In this document: positions 48,689 through 58,987 of the stretch, piece by piece
How the letters are laid out: each line of letters starts with the position of its first letter
Position numbering within the stretch: the first letter of the stretch is position 1
NCBI GenBank assembly: GCA_021613535.1
Contig: CP075497.1
Location: forward strand, 10,974,001 to 11,038,000
DNA from: Adineta vaga
Taxonomy: Eukaryota; Rotifera
Length of the DNA: 64,000 nucleotides
Reading direction: 5' to 3'
Notes under the pieces: generated by a model
The model's input: only the letters and a program-made list of their open reading frames with translations
The model's database searches: none
What the model was told of the DNA's origin: nothing
Program-made: the position numbers and the translations under genes

Positions 48689-51600
48689 CTATGAAAAACC
48701 TATTTTTTTTTGTATTTGACTTGATTTTAATAGGATCTGTGTTTCACTTGCTATTGTATTCTCACTATTAGAAACTAGAACACTATAATTGCCAATATCT
48801 GTTAATGTAAAATTCGTTATAATTAAAGAATGAAGTATATAATTATGTGAAATATGATATTCATATTGTCGATTATCTAATATATGATTATTATATAACC
48901 ATTGAACATTTGGTATTGGATTTCCAGTAACATTGATCAGTAATATGATATTTTCACCTAATTCAACATACAATTGTTTTGGAAGAGTCAGAAGAAAATA
49001 TGGTGCTTGAAGAAATTCAAGTTTGAAATAATATCCAATTTCTCCATATTTATTTTCGATTAGACAAGTAATATGTTCTTTTTGTAAAGAACTATGAATG
49101 GTTAAATTTGAATTCAATATATTAGTATCGAATGATTGTTTGAGAATTTTATTCTCGAGAAACCAAATAACTGTCACAGGATCTGGACTATTCGTTTTAA
49201 TTGTAGGTATGATTAGATTGATTGTTTGATTTGGTTTGATAGAAATTACAGAATTGAATTGTTGATTTATTGACATAAATGAAGGTCCTTGGAGAAGGCA
49301 AAGTTCTGTTCGATTAGTTTCAACGAAACCCATACTTTTAATAAAAAGAAAACGAATCTTTCTGTCTGTTAGATTGAATCAAATTTGACTACCTGTTCAT
49401 GACACGTGCATAATATATTCCTTCATTTTTAATTGTAAAATTATTTATAGATAAAGAAATCGGTGACAGATCTGGATCAGAATATGATATAAGAATTTCA
49501 TCATTGAAAAACAAGGTGATATTTGGCCAAGGTACACCATTGAAATGAAGAATAAATGAAAATGAATCACCTTGATGCAAATACATCTTTTCCGCATGAA
49601 AATTTGAAGAATTCATTGTTGGAGGCATTTCTTTATAAGGAAAAGAAAATACCCAAATAACAATATTGTCAATAAATCATTGATTCTTAGTTGAATTCAA
49701 TTACCTATTATATTAAAATTGATTTTGTCACTAAGACTATTAATTTGAATTGTATAGATACCAAAATGTTCGTATTTAAGTTTTTGAAAACTTAATTTTG
49801 CAAGATAAATATGTGCACTTTTATTAACAGTTTCATAGTTGGATTGATTGTTTATTATTTGATTGTTTGGATCAACCCTAAGGATAAATAATATAATAGA
49901 CTTGAAAGAAATGATGAAATTTTCATTTTCAAACCAATGAATTTGTGGATGTTTTGCTTGAAATATGCATATAAGATGGATTAGATAATTCTTCATAATA
50001 GTTTTATGATAACAATCAAGAATTTGTGTTTCTAATGAGAAATATTGTTAATTTTTATACATTAACATTTAGTAACTATTTACGTATAGGATAAACATGA
50101 ATAAGAATGACTGATTGGTTAGTTTGATTTAAAACATCCCAGATTTGAACTTTATATTCTCCATTTTGTTCCAATGATATATTATGAATCATGAAGACTA
50201 TTTGATTATCTTTGATATATTGATTATATGTTATAGAAAGATTTTCTATAGTTGTTTCATTTACAAAACATTGTATTTTTATAATAGGATGAGATGATTG
50301 TAGAGTTAAATTAAGATTTTGATCTTCTTCTATACTAATTGTATGCAATGGAGTTGTAATATATAGATCATCTAAAGATAGCAAATGTTTTTTTAATTCA
50401 TTATATCAAACGAAAATGTACCAAAAATCGTAAGAAGAAATGTTTGAGAAATATTTTTGTGATAGAATTCTGATACAGCAAGAAATGTATACGAAGTACT
50501 TTGATTTAATTGAATATTTTGTAGATCATATTGATAGGAAAGTTGATCGTCATTTGTTGGATATAAACGTTCATAAAAATTCAACCAATGAAGATAAATA
50601 TCTGGTCTTGGATTGCCATCAATTTTGGCTTGTAATGTAACATTCGAACCTTGTTTTACTGTTAAATTTTGAATTGAAGTGATAAAATTTGGTGCATCTA
50701 CACGATGATAAACTTATACTATTTTTTTGGAAATTAACATTGATTAAATCACATTAGACTTACATGTGACATTCAGTCGAGTGATACCAATACCTGTGCC
50801 TAATCTATTAGTTACATTAATGCAATATTCAACATTATTATCAATCACACTAGTATTGTTAATGTATAAGTAGATTACAAATGTGTTATAAAAATTCGAT
50901 AATGTATTTACATCATAAAATTCTTTTCTCTTAAACGGAATATCATTTCGAAGCCTATAGTATTTTAAAATAGAAAGTAGACGAATGAAATAACATATTA
51001 CCATTGTATAGTGAAAGGTAGAAGACCAGTTATTACATAGGTTAGATAAACTGAACGTCCAATTTGGACTTCTGTATCTTCTGATGAAACAATATGTGGT
51101 TTAACTAGAAAGAAGAGAATTTTCTTAAAGAGAAACTAATATGAAAGCATTACACTCACATTGATCGATCATTGTTGCACTAGAATACAAAAACAAATTA
51201 ACTATGTACATGATTCTATTATCGATAACTGATGAAACTTTCTACAAAATATTGACTATGTACGTAAATTTTACACATCTTACTCAGTTTCATCCAATTG
51301 ACATCCAATACCTCCAGTCAATGTAGTAGTATAATCTCGTAAGTTATCTCGAAAAGAATTGTTATCAACGCCTACGATATCCAATATAAGTTGTTTGTTC
51401 TCACACGAAGAATGTTCAATTCGAAATGTTAATTGATTGGAAATGTTGAATAATTTCGTAGATATTTGAACTACACCAACACTAATAACAATTATGATTT
51501 GTTTTGCAATGTAATTTGGTATTGCCGATTGTTTATCGAAAACAAAACTATCATGATTTATTTGATGTAATATATGCAAATAAATATTCGAAATAATAAT

Positions 51601-52353
51601 ATAAATTGTTTCATATTGTGTTATCTTATCAAACATTTTAAATGTCGAATATAATCCAAATATGTTGATTTCACAAACAAGTCGTTTATAACCTGTAAAA
51701 TAGCATGGATAGTCATCAAGACAGACATATGTATGACCACAGTTTCTTAGTTTTTCAGGAGTATCTTCTCTTGGACAATCGTATTTTCTTGTCCAATTGT
51801 CATCCATATTACTGTTTGTACGGTGGCAAACATTGCGTTTGATAGGCCATAAACTTAGGTGCCAGTATGACTTGTTCAATGAACTAACGATCGACGTGAC
51901 TTGAATGTTGTCAATTTCATGAATAATTTCTAATTTATAGATATCTTTTGATAGTTCGAGTGATAAAACTGGAATAGAAAGCCAATGAAGATATTTATAC
52001 GTGTCATTGACAATATCTGTTTCGATGATTAGTTTTGTAATAAAAATATCTTTTCTTAATGGTAATTGATGATAATATTGTGGAATAATAAACAATTCTA
52101 TATGAAATGTAGTGAAAATCAATGAAATAGATGACAAATCACATGTATTTCTTCGTTCTGTTGAATTTAAACTGAATGTACACCAGAGATTTTGTCCATC
52201 ATTAATACAAGGTTCAATAACAAAAGCTAATAAACATGTGTAAGATGATTGTTCTTGTGCAGAAATCGATGCAAATAAAATCAAAGAAATAAAGTAAAAC
52301 ATTAGAATTACAGAAGTTCGCGCTTCTATTCGAGAAAAATATATCATAGGCAT
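48689..52353 (-). CDS. Secreted glycoprotein with several Ig-like domains
   Basis: About nine minus-strand exons. The first (52353-51284) opens with a signal peptide (RTSVILMFYFISLILFASIS, then AQ) and encodes about 330 residues of a cysteine-containing, unrecognised domain. A 20-nt exon (51179-51160) and exons 51104-51002, 50954-50764, 50697-50422 and 50371-50084 follow in phase. The rest runs to 48689, with joins in 49.3-50.0 kb approximate. Ig-like repeats show the WxxNxxxL...L....Y.V pattern, for example GNPIPNVQWLYNNHIL with TDIGNYSVLVSNSENTIA, and HNISLEQNGEYKVQIWD. Many NxS/T sequons are present. No C-terminal membrane helix is seen, so it may be secreted. It could act in adhesion or recognition; no orthologue is recognised. 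Confidence 0.7.
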
Positions 52354-52908
52354 GTACTAACAAGTCTAGTGAGATCTTATTAATTGAAAGTTTTACGAAG
52401 AAGTTTAGAAGATGGAACATTGTGATATTGATCATCTACTATTTTTATCAAACATGTCACATTTATATCTTTGTCATGAAGATGAAAAATGTTATACATC
52501 AATCATGATAAGACTAATCTAAGTATTTCTACTTATGTATTATGTGATCAACGGAGAAGACATATAAAAACTATTCGTTCTTTTTTTCTTGATAAGATCT
52601 TGTAATAAATGTTCTTAAATCAATAAATAAATTTTACAGATAAAGTGTGGAGATGTATCTATTATATTGATGATATACAATTTTTATTTCTTCGAATTAT
52701 CGTTTTCAAGATCTGCAAATCATTCCATTATTACAATTCAAAATAGAAGATTATGATAAAAAAAGAGTTAATTATACATTATCAGAATGACCTTTTTGTG
52801 TTGATAAAAACTTATAGAAAAGAGATTAAAGTGGGTTATTGTTGTTCTGTTATTTTCTAATCCGATCTCTTTATTGTGCTTGTTAACTCATCGAGTACTG
52901 CTTCGTCG
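52354..52908. promoter_or_regulatory. Divergent promoter region, Ig-like gene and NCS2-like permease
   Basis: A 555-bp spacer between two genes read apart, so it should carry both promoters. It is strongly AT-rich. No single motif stands out. Confidence 0.45.
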
Positions 52909-55015
52909 ATGGCGTACGAAATGTCGATACATGATTCAATAGAACAAAATAATATAGTAACAACTAAAACTGGGAAGATTCATCATTTTTTTCAACAATA
53001 TTGGCATACGTTGAAGACAGAAATACACGAGTTATGCACATTTCATCCAAATGAATGGCGAAATGCTTTTCGTCGAAATTCAATCTATCCAATATTCAGA
53101 AGAGGTGATATTGATGGTTTAGTAGCATTATTTATTGACAATATGGCGACATTATTAACCATCATTCTTAGTCTTCAATACGTTTTAGATGCTGATATTG
53201 TCTATGGAAAAATTGCACCTGGGTAAGAGTTATTTGTATGCACTTGAACTAATTTAGTACAATTTTCAATAGAGTGGCTATTGCTATGGTATGGGGTAAC
53301 TTCTACTATGTGTACATGGCTCGAAAATTAGCTTACAAAGAAAAACGAGATGATATATGTGCAATGCCATATGGAATTAATACACCAGGAGCATGTAATC
53401 TAAGCTTTTCTGTTATCTTCTTTTAATAATTTTGTATTGTTTTAGTTGCCTTTGTATTTGGTATTATATTTCCAGTTTATTACAAATGTATTCGAGAAAA
53501 CAATCATACGAATGAACGTTCATGTCAAGAATTAGCTTGGTATATAGCATTAGCAAGTAATTTCATTACTGGTATTATTATACTTTTATTATGTGTTTTT
53601 GGTGATTTTATTCGACGAAATATTCCTGGTGTAGCATTACTTTCATCACTTTCAGCAGTTGGTTTTACTTATTTAGCACTAGCTCAATTTCTACCTATAA
53701 CTGCTTCACCTATAGTATCTTTTCTTCCATTTGCTATAGTAATGATTGGATATTTTAGTGAAAGTAAATATTTTTTTCAATATATCTGACACATGAGTAA
53801 ACTATTTTTCTTCTTAATTTCTAGTTAAAATTGGTCCATTTCCAATAGCTATCATAGCTTTAGTTGTTGGTACTGCTCTTGGATGGGCAACATCATTGAA
53901 TAAAGCTCAAGATGTACGTGACACTAGTCTTGTCATCAAAGCGTATGCACCAGCATTTCCAATTCGAACTATTTTTTCTCATATCAATCAGATTGGTCCA
54001 TATCTATCGACTACTATTCCTACAGCTATTTCAATCGCTATCAGTACAATACAATGTGTTGAATCAGCGAGACGAGCAGGAGATTTTTATCCAACTCGTG
54101 AAGCAATGTTTGCTGATGGAATCGGTACTATAATTTCAAGTTTATTTGGATCTTTTCTTGGCATGACAGGTAAGTCATATCCAAGACCGGATACATTCAC
54201 ATCTTTCTTTCTTTTATCTAAATTTCTTACTATTTAGTTTATATTGGTCATCCAGCATATAAAAAAATGGGTGCTAGACAAGCATATTCAATTATCAATT
54301 GTATTATTTATTTACCGTTATGTTTTTTCGGTATTATTGCACTTTTTCTTCGTGTTATTGCAGTAGTTGCTGTCAATCCAGTTATTGTAAGTTATGCTTC
54401 GGTAATTGTAAATCTAATCTTATATTTTTCAAGATTTTTATCGGCCTTTTCATTTGTTCTGAAACGCTTACTATAACTCCACCACGGCATTATCCAGCAT
54501 TTCTTCTCGGTATTATGCCAGTAATTACTGATTGGATACGAACTACTATTATCAATGGTGTCTCTTCTGCATATTCAAATTTTACTATTCCTAATGTATA
54601 CTTTACAGAAAATATTACGTCGCATATAACCGATTTTTCTTATCGTGGTCTTGAGAATTTTTCAGGTGGTAGTCTTCTTCTATGTATATTCATTACAGCA
54701 ATTATGATGTATATGATTGATCGGAAATTTATTCGAGCAGCTATTTGGTCATTACTTGCTGCTCTTCTTTCATTTTTTGGTTTAATACATTCGTCAACAG
54801 TAGGAGTTTTATATCGAACAACTGATGATGGATGGCAATTTACAGTCGCTTATTCTATGTTAGCCATTGTTTTCATCCTATTTGAAATCGCACAGCGACA
54901 AGGATGGGTACGTGAACCTGTTAGTGAACCTGATGATTTGTCATCCGAAGAATGGAAAGAATGGAATTGGAGGAAAACTTTAGTTCAAACATCTGTAGAT
55001 AATACCACATTGTAA
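52909..55015 (+). CDS. NCS2-related multi-pass permease
   Basis: Six exons (52909-53222, 53273-53394, 53446-53763, 53825-54169, 54238-54386, 54434-55015) encode 609 residues. The protein has about 12-14 hydrophobic helices and looks like the xanthine/uracil-type permease superfamily. Landmarks: PIFRRGDIDGLVALFIDNMA, DICAMPYGINTPGAFAFVFG, IRRNIPGVALLSSLSAVGF, FADGIGTIISSLFGSFLGMT and VYIGHPAYKKMGARQAYSI. The QCVESARRAGDFYPTREAM stretch fits the nucleobase-binding region position. A similar layout is known to me from bacterial and protist permeases rather than from SLC23 vitamin C/nucleobase transporters. The substrate cannot be told. A long charged N-terminus and a C-terminal Trp/Glu-rich tail are cytoplasmic. 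ATG 52909 is the first in frame. AATAAA follows at 55048. Confidence 0.72.
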
Positions 55016-55431
55016 TTTAATAGAAGTAACTTGATCGTATTTTTATCAATAAAAATCCTTTCATCTTATAGCCTTCATAGATTTTTTAAATTAAATACAA
55101 ACTAATTCTCAGATTTGATTTACTTTCAAATAAAATAATGAATCAACTATTGAAAAAAATTTTGCTTCCGAATTGAGAATCTACGTCACTTGTAGTTAGG
55201 TAACATTTGTTTTGTTGATTTTGACTCAAAAAACAACATGTACTCAAATCTAGTTACACGTAGACATGAAGAAACCTTGACAATTACTAAAAAAAAAACA
55301 TTTGATTTTTTATTGAATCAAAAGATGAAAGAGATTTGAAGTGTTGTTTTGTAAAAAAGTATCAAAATAGGATAAAATAAATGTTCGTTTCACATTTATT
55401 CGCATGATATTTTAATCAATGATTTGCATTC
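55016..55431. other. Convergent spacer with permease poly(A) signal
   Basis: This spacer lies between the permease and the basic secreted peptide gene. It contains AATAAA at 55048-55053, 33 nt after the permease stop. Nothing else is seen. Confidence 0.45.
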
Positions 55432-55946
55432 CTAAACCCAATTCCAAGCAGATAAACGTTTTTGACGATTTGCTCTCGTTGTTTCTACAGATATGAATCA
55501 AACTATAATAGAGAAATTAAGTTCATTTTGTTAACTTACTTGGTTTAACAGTTGAAGTTCTTCGTTTAGCAGTAGTGGTTCTAGGCGTTTGTTTTTGAGT
55601 AATCTTTTTAGTTGCCGTAGAACGAGTGGTACGCGTACGTGTGATCGGTGCATGAGTAGTTCCATTCATCGTTGCCGAACGTTTTCGTTTTACCGTTGCT
55701 ACTGATCGAACTTTTCTTTGTAATGTTATGATTGATGTATTCTTTGCTTTATGATGATTAACATGTGGTGTAGGTGTATTTTTTGAACTTTTTACTTCTT
55801 TAAGATGAGTTGTTCGTGTTGATCTTGTTACAGCAGCATTAGCTTTCATTGCGGCAATAACGATTAATAACTGAATAAAATAAAGAAGAAGAATAAGTTA
55901 AAGAAAAAGTAAGTCTTACCAGAAATGTGATACTAATCAGATGCAT
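55432..55946 (-). CDS. Small secreted Thr/Lys/Arg-rich protein
   Basis: Three exons (55946-55920, 55870-55540, 55484-55432) keep one frame and encode 136 residues. A signal peptide (MHLISITFLLLIVIAAMKAN, then AA) is split by the first intron. The mature chain is strongly basic and Thr-rich (RKVRSVATVKRKRSATMNGT, TRTRTTRSTATKKITQKQ), with several dibasic or tribasic sites, and ends KTTRANRQKRLSAWNWV. The C-terminal segment after KR (LSAWNWV) could be released by a convertase. No cysteines are present in the mature part. It could be a cationic secreted or matrix protein, or a peptide precursor. I know no homologue. Confidence 0.6.
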
Positions 55947-57354
55947 ATTACTAAGATTATTTATTCTGCCTCGAAAAGTGTTAATGATAATGCTTTTACT
56001 GCTTAATAAATCGAAGGCTTTTATAGTTTTTTAATCTTTATCAGAAAAAAAAATATTTCTCGAATCTGATTTCATCCTTCTTGTGTTGATTTCTTTTCTC
56101 TTTCTTTTACGTTCGTTCGTTCGTTCGCTCGTCTCTCTTCCCTTTTGGTCGATTTAAGCATTCACTCAAAATCGATTTCATGCTGTCAATCATTCATCCA
56201 TTATTCTGAAGAAAAGAAAAAGAAATTCTATGCCATATTAATCATTTTGTTCTTAAATGTTATAATTAAACAAACTTTATACAAAAGTGCCCTAAATAAT
56301 CTACATCTTCTTCTATGATTTCATTTAATTGATGAACACAAAACTTTGGTCAATTCTATTGTTAAAAGTACGAACAGTCTTCTTTGTCTTCTTTGATCAT
56401 ATGTCTTAAAAAATTATTATTAATCAAACTCTACAACATATGTGTATGTGACCTTTTCTTTTAAATGTTGCGTGTCGTTTTGTATTAAAACAGTCAATGT
56501 ATTCAGGAATTATTTCATCATATTTCATGTATTGATTGTATGTGAATATCGAGCATAACTAGAGACAATTTGCATGATATGAAGGTTCGTTTTTGTTCTT
56601 CAAGGACTGATTAAATCCGAATGAATACACGCGAAAATTAATACTATGCACATACGATCGTTTTAGTCTTGACAAAAAAAAACTTTTCTTTTAATTAAAA
56701 GAAAAGTTAAGTAGTTGTATTAATGATTTGTATGAAGAAATCCTTCAATTGATGTATTCTCTTTTTTTTTGTTAATATTTCATAACTGTTAAGAAATACT
56801 TTGGTATTATATGTCAATATTGTATTAGAAATAAAAACAAAATTTCGATTATTTTCGTATACATTTGTTGTGTTATTCTGATCAATTGTTAAACATTCGA
56901 TCAGATTGTACTTATTAGACAAAAGTACATGAAAAGAAGAGAAAAGAATACATCAGTTTCAAATGCATAATACACATGATTTCTTACAAAATGAAATAGA
57001 ACAAATCTATCCTGTCGTGCTATTCACAATGATAGTTTTAATAATAATAATTTCGATCAGTAAACATTCTTTCATATGAAATCATTTCTCTCATCAGGAC
57101 AAGAACCTCAACAGTTTTTGTTAATTACATATATTCTTTGAAAGGAACAGTTTGAATAAAGAGAAAATAAACAAATGTGTACTTATTTAAAATGCTCACT
57201 AAGTTTTTCATTCAATGTATGACGCTGCGACAGGGTTTCTTTTATGAAAGAAAATGAAACCAATCTAACGTTTTTCTATTTGTTTTGTTTGAAAGTGTGT
57301 ATGAAAATGAATGCTCTTTGAGGACAATTTAAAAACAATAAATAGACAATATTA
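55947..57354. other. Gene-free stretch downstream of the microRNA cluster
   Basis: AT-rich 1.4 kb, upstream of the basic-peptide gene and downstream of the two hairpins on the minus strand. CGTT repeats occur near 56110-56130. A short 28-nt hairpin (GGTTTC/GAAACC) at about 57235-57262 is too small for a microRNA precursor. No protein-coding signal is seen. Confidence 0.45.
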
Positions 57355-57436
57355 TGGTGTGATGAGAGTATTTCAACCGGCATTGTCAATTGAATATTCA
57401 AGCCAATACCAAGTGCAATACTCAAATCAAAGACCA
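57355..57436 (-). ncRNA. mir-12: microRNA precursor, mir-12 family
   Basis: On the minus strand this 82-nt segment folds into an imperfect hairpin. The lower stem pairs TGGT with ACCA and TGAT with ATCA. The upper stem pairs GAGTATT with AATACTC and continues with mismatches to a small loop around ATAT. The 5' arm (57424 down to 57402) begins TGAGTATTGCACTTGGTAT. Its first eight bases, including the seed GAGTATT, equal those of arthropod and lophotrochozoan miR-12, and about 16 of 22 positions agree with my recollection of fly miR-12. Like known miR-12 it lies on the 5' arm. The 3' arm product would lie at about 57385-57363. A mir-216 hairpin lies 48 nt upstream on the same strand, the known partner family, which strongly supports the call. 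Confidence 0.85.
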
Positions 57437-57484
57437 CTTCATATGTTTAAATGAATTCATCTTGTTAATATGATCCATGTTCAT

Positions 57485-57547
57485 GAAATCTCAGCTAGTA
57501 ACAAGAGGTTCTACATGTACGGCTCTTCTCCTACCAGCTGAGATTAA
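57485..57547 (-). ncRNA. mir-216: microRNA precursor, mir-216 family (mir-216/283/304)
   Basis: On the minus strand the 5' arm (57546 down to 57524) begins TAATCTCAGCTGGTAGGAG. Its first 15 bases match protostome miR-216 (TAATCTCAGCTGGTA), including the seed AATCTCA. The 63-nt segment folds back on itself: a perfect 10-bp lower stem (AATCTCAGCT with AGCTGAGATT) continues with mismatches and G-U pairs to a loop of about 13 nt. The 3' arm product would be near 57505-57485. Mature strand position (5' arm) agrees with the family. Other protostomes often carry two mir-216-family genes beside mir-12. I see only this one, although a diverged second copy cannot be excluded. Confidence 0.88.
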
Positions 57548-58618
57548 ACAAACAGATTTTAGTATCTATGATATCTTGTCTACTTACTTTCATTTGATCA
57601 AACAATTTTTCAAAAAAAGAAATGAATCGTTTCGCATACTTTTATACTCAAATTTTGCTTCAGTTGTATTGATATTCTAACTGAATTACAAGATAACATG
57701 TTCCATTCTTTCGATTTTCTATCATGCTTAAAAGACAAATGATAAATTGTATGATATTAATTAAATTTTTCGTACTAAAACGCAAACTAATCTATACCAT
57801 ATACATTCTCAATTCTAATTGAATACATATGAATAGTATCAAACGAACTACCTGTTATTTTGTGCGTCTAACAAACGTATTGTAAATTTGAGTCAGTTGG
57901 GTATTGTATTCACTGTTTTGTTTCATCAATTATATGTAAAAAAAAGAAAAGTTGAAGACTGATCTGTGAAGTGGCATCAGCTTGATATATTAAGAGAGAG
58001 AAAATTAGACCTTGGAGAATTCAAATGAATAATTTATATTCATTTTAATATTTTATATGATTAATAGATTTATCTATAAATTATATTTAAAAAGAAACGA
58101 TCAATATTCAAAGAACTTTTCATTGTAAACATTAAACATAAACAGAAAATCTAGATGATTATTTTTGGAATCAAATAAAGTCTTGATTTCATAATAGATT
58201 ATTAAGTTGACTGATTATTGAATTGAATGTCATGTTATTTTAAAAATAAAATAATTATATATCATTCTATTGATCATTAGACATCTTTTGGAAATCATAA
58301 TGAATAGAATAAAATGAATTATTATTTACTTATTTGAAGTCGACATTTATACATACTAATGTCGTAATTATCAATATGAATTCACTAATGTTTGTTGAAA
58401 ACAAATAATCGGAAGACTTTTATTCCATCAACTTCTATAGAAATAGATATATAAACATTGTTTAATTTTCAAAATGACATGAGTATGCCTTTCATCATAG
58501 GCCAACTGCTGAGTTCCTTGATACACACACACACATATATATATATACATACATAAACTCTTTACAAAAGTATCATTTTATCCTTTTTAACTATCATTCG
58601 ACAAATAATTCTCAAAAT
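57548..58618. promoter_or_regulatory. Upstream region of the microRNA cluster
   Basis: This AT-rich 1.1 kb lies upstream of mir-216 on the minus strand and of the next secreted-protein gene on the plus strand, so the pri-microRNA promoter and that gene's promoter should be here. A CA/TA repeat sits at 58523-58553. No further mir-216-like hairpin was found by eye. Confidence 0.4.
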
Positions 58619-58977
58619 ATGAAGGCAACTTATCAAAGTTTATTAATAATCGTATTATTGACAGTCTGTGTTCGATCAGCAATGGTATATCGATAGATTT
58701 AAATATTTATATATATATGTATGTTCTACATTCTTTTCTATTTATTTTTTAGTCCTTTCCTTCGTCCTATATCAATGAACAACGTGCTTTTCTTCGTTGT
58801 CATATGTCTGCTATATCTTGCAAACGTAGTATGTCAACACTCGAAGAAAATCATCCTTCATCAATGAATCCTGAAAAAGATGGCTTTCAAACATGTCTTA
58901 ATCAAAATAAATCTATTTGGTTTTGTCTTAATCATAATCCATTATTTACAGCAGAAGATGTTCATCAAAATGATTAA
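58619..58977 (+). CDS. Small secreted cysteine-containing protein
   Basis: Two exons (58619-58684, 58753-58977) encode 96 residues. A signal peptide (MKATYQSLLIIVLLTVCVRS, then A) occupies the first exon. The mature part has four cysteines in two pairs (FLRCHMSAISCKRS and GFQTCLNQNKSIWFCLNHN) that could form two disulfides, one sequon (NKS), and an acidic end. No family is recognised. The intron falls right after the signal peptide, common for secreted proteins. Its stop lies 10 bp from the stop of the convergent SLC16-like gene. Confidence 0.65.
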
Positions 58978-58987
58978 TCTAATCGTA

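Noticed and set aside
57402-57424. miR-92/25-like seed (TATTGCACTTG) on the minus strand
   Set aside because: miR-92 products come from the 3' arm. This is a 5' arm whose extended start TGAGTATT and mir-216 neighbour fit miR-12 instead; the resemblance is shifted by three bases.
57477-57680. 67-codon plus-strand reading frame
   Set aside because: It overlaps the mir-216 hairpin on the other strand, has no family motif and is short for AT-rich DNA.
57973-57995. Possible second mir-216/283 copy (minus strand TAATATATCAAGCTGATG)
   Set aside because: The seed differs from miR-216, miR-283 and miR-304, and no complementary arm lies nearby.
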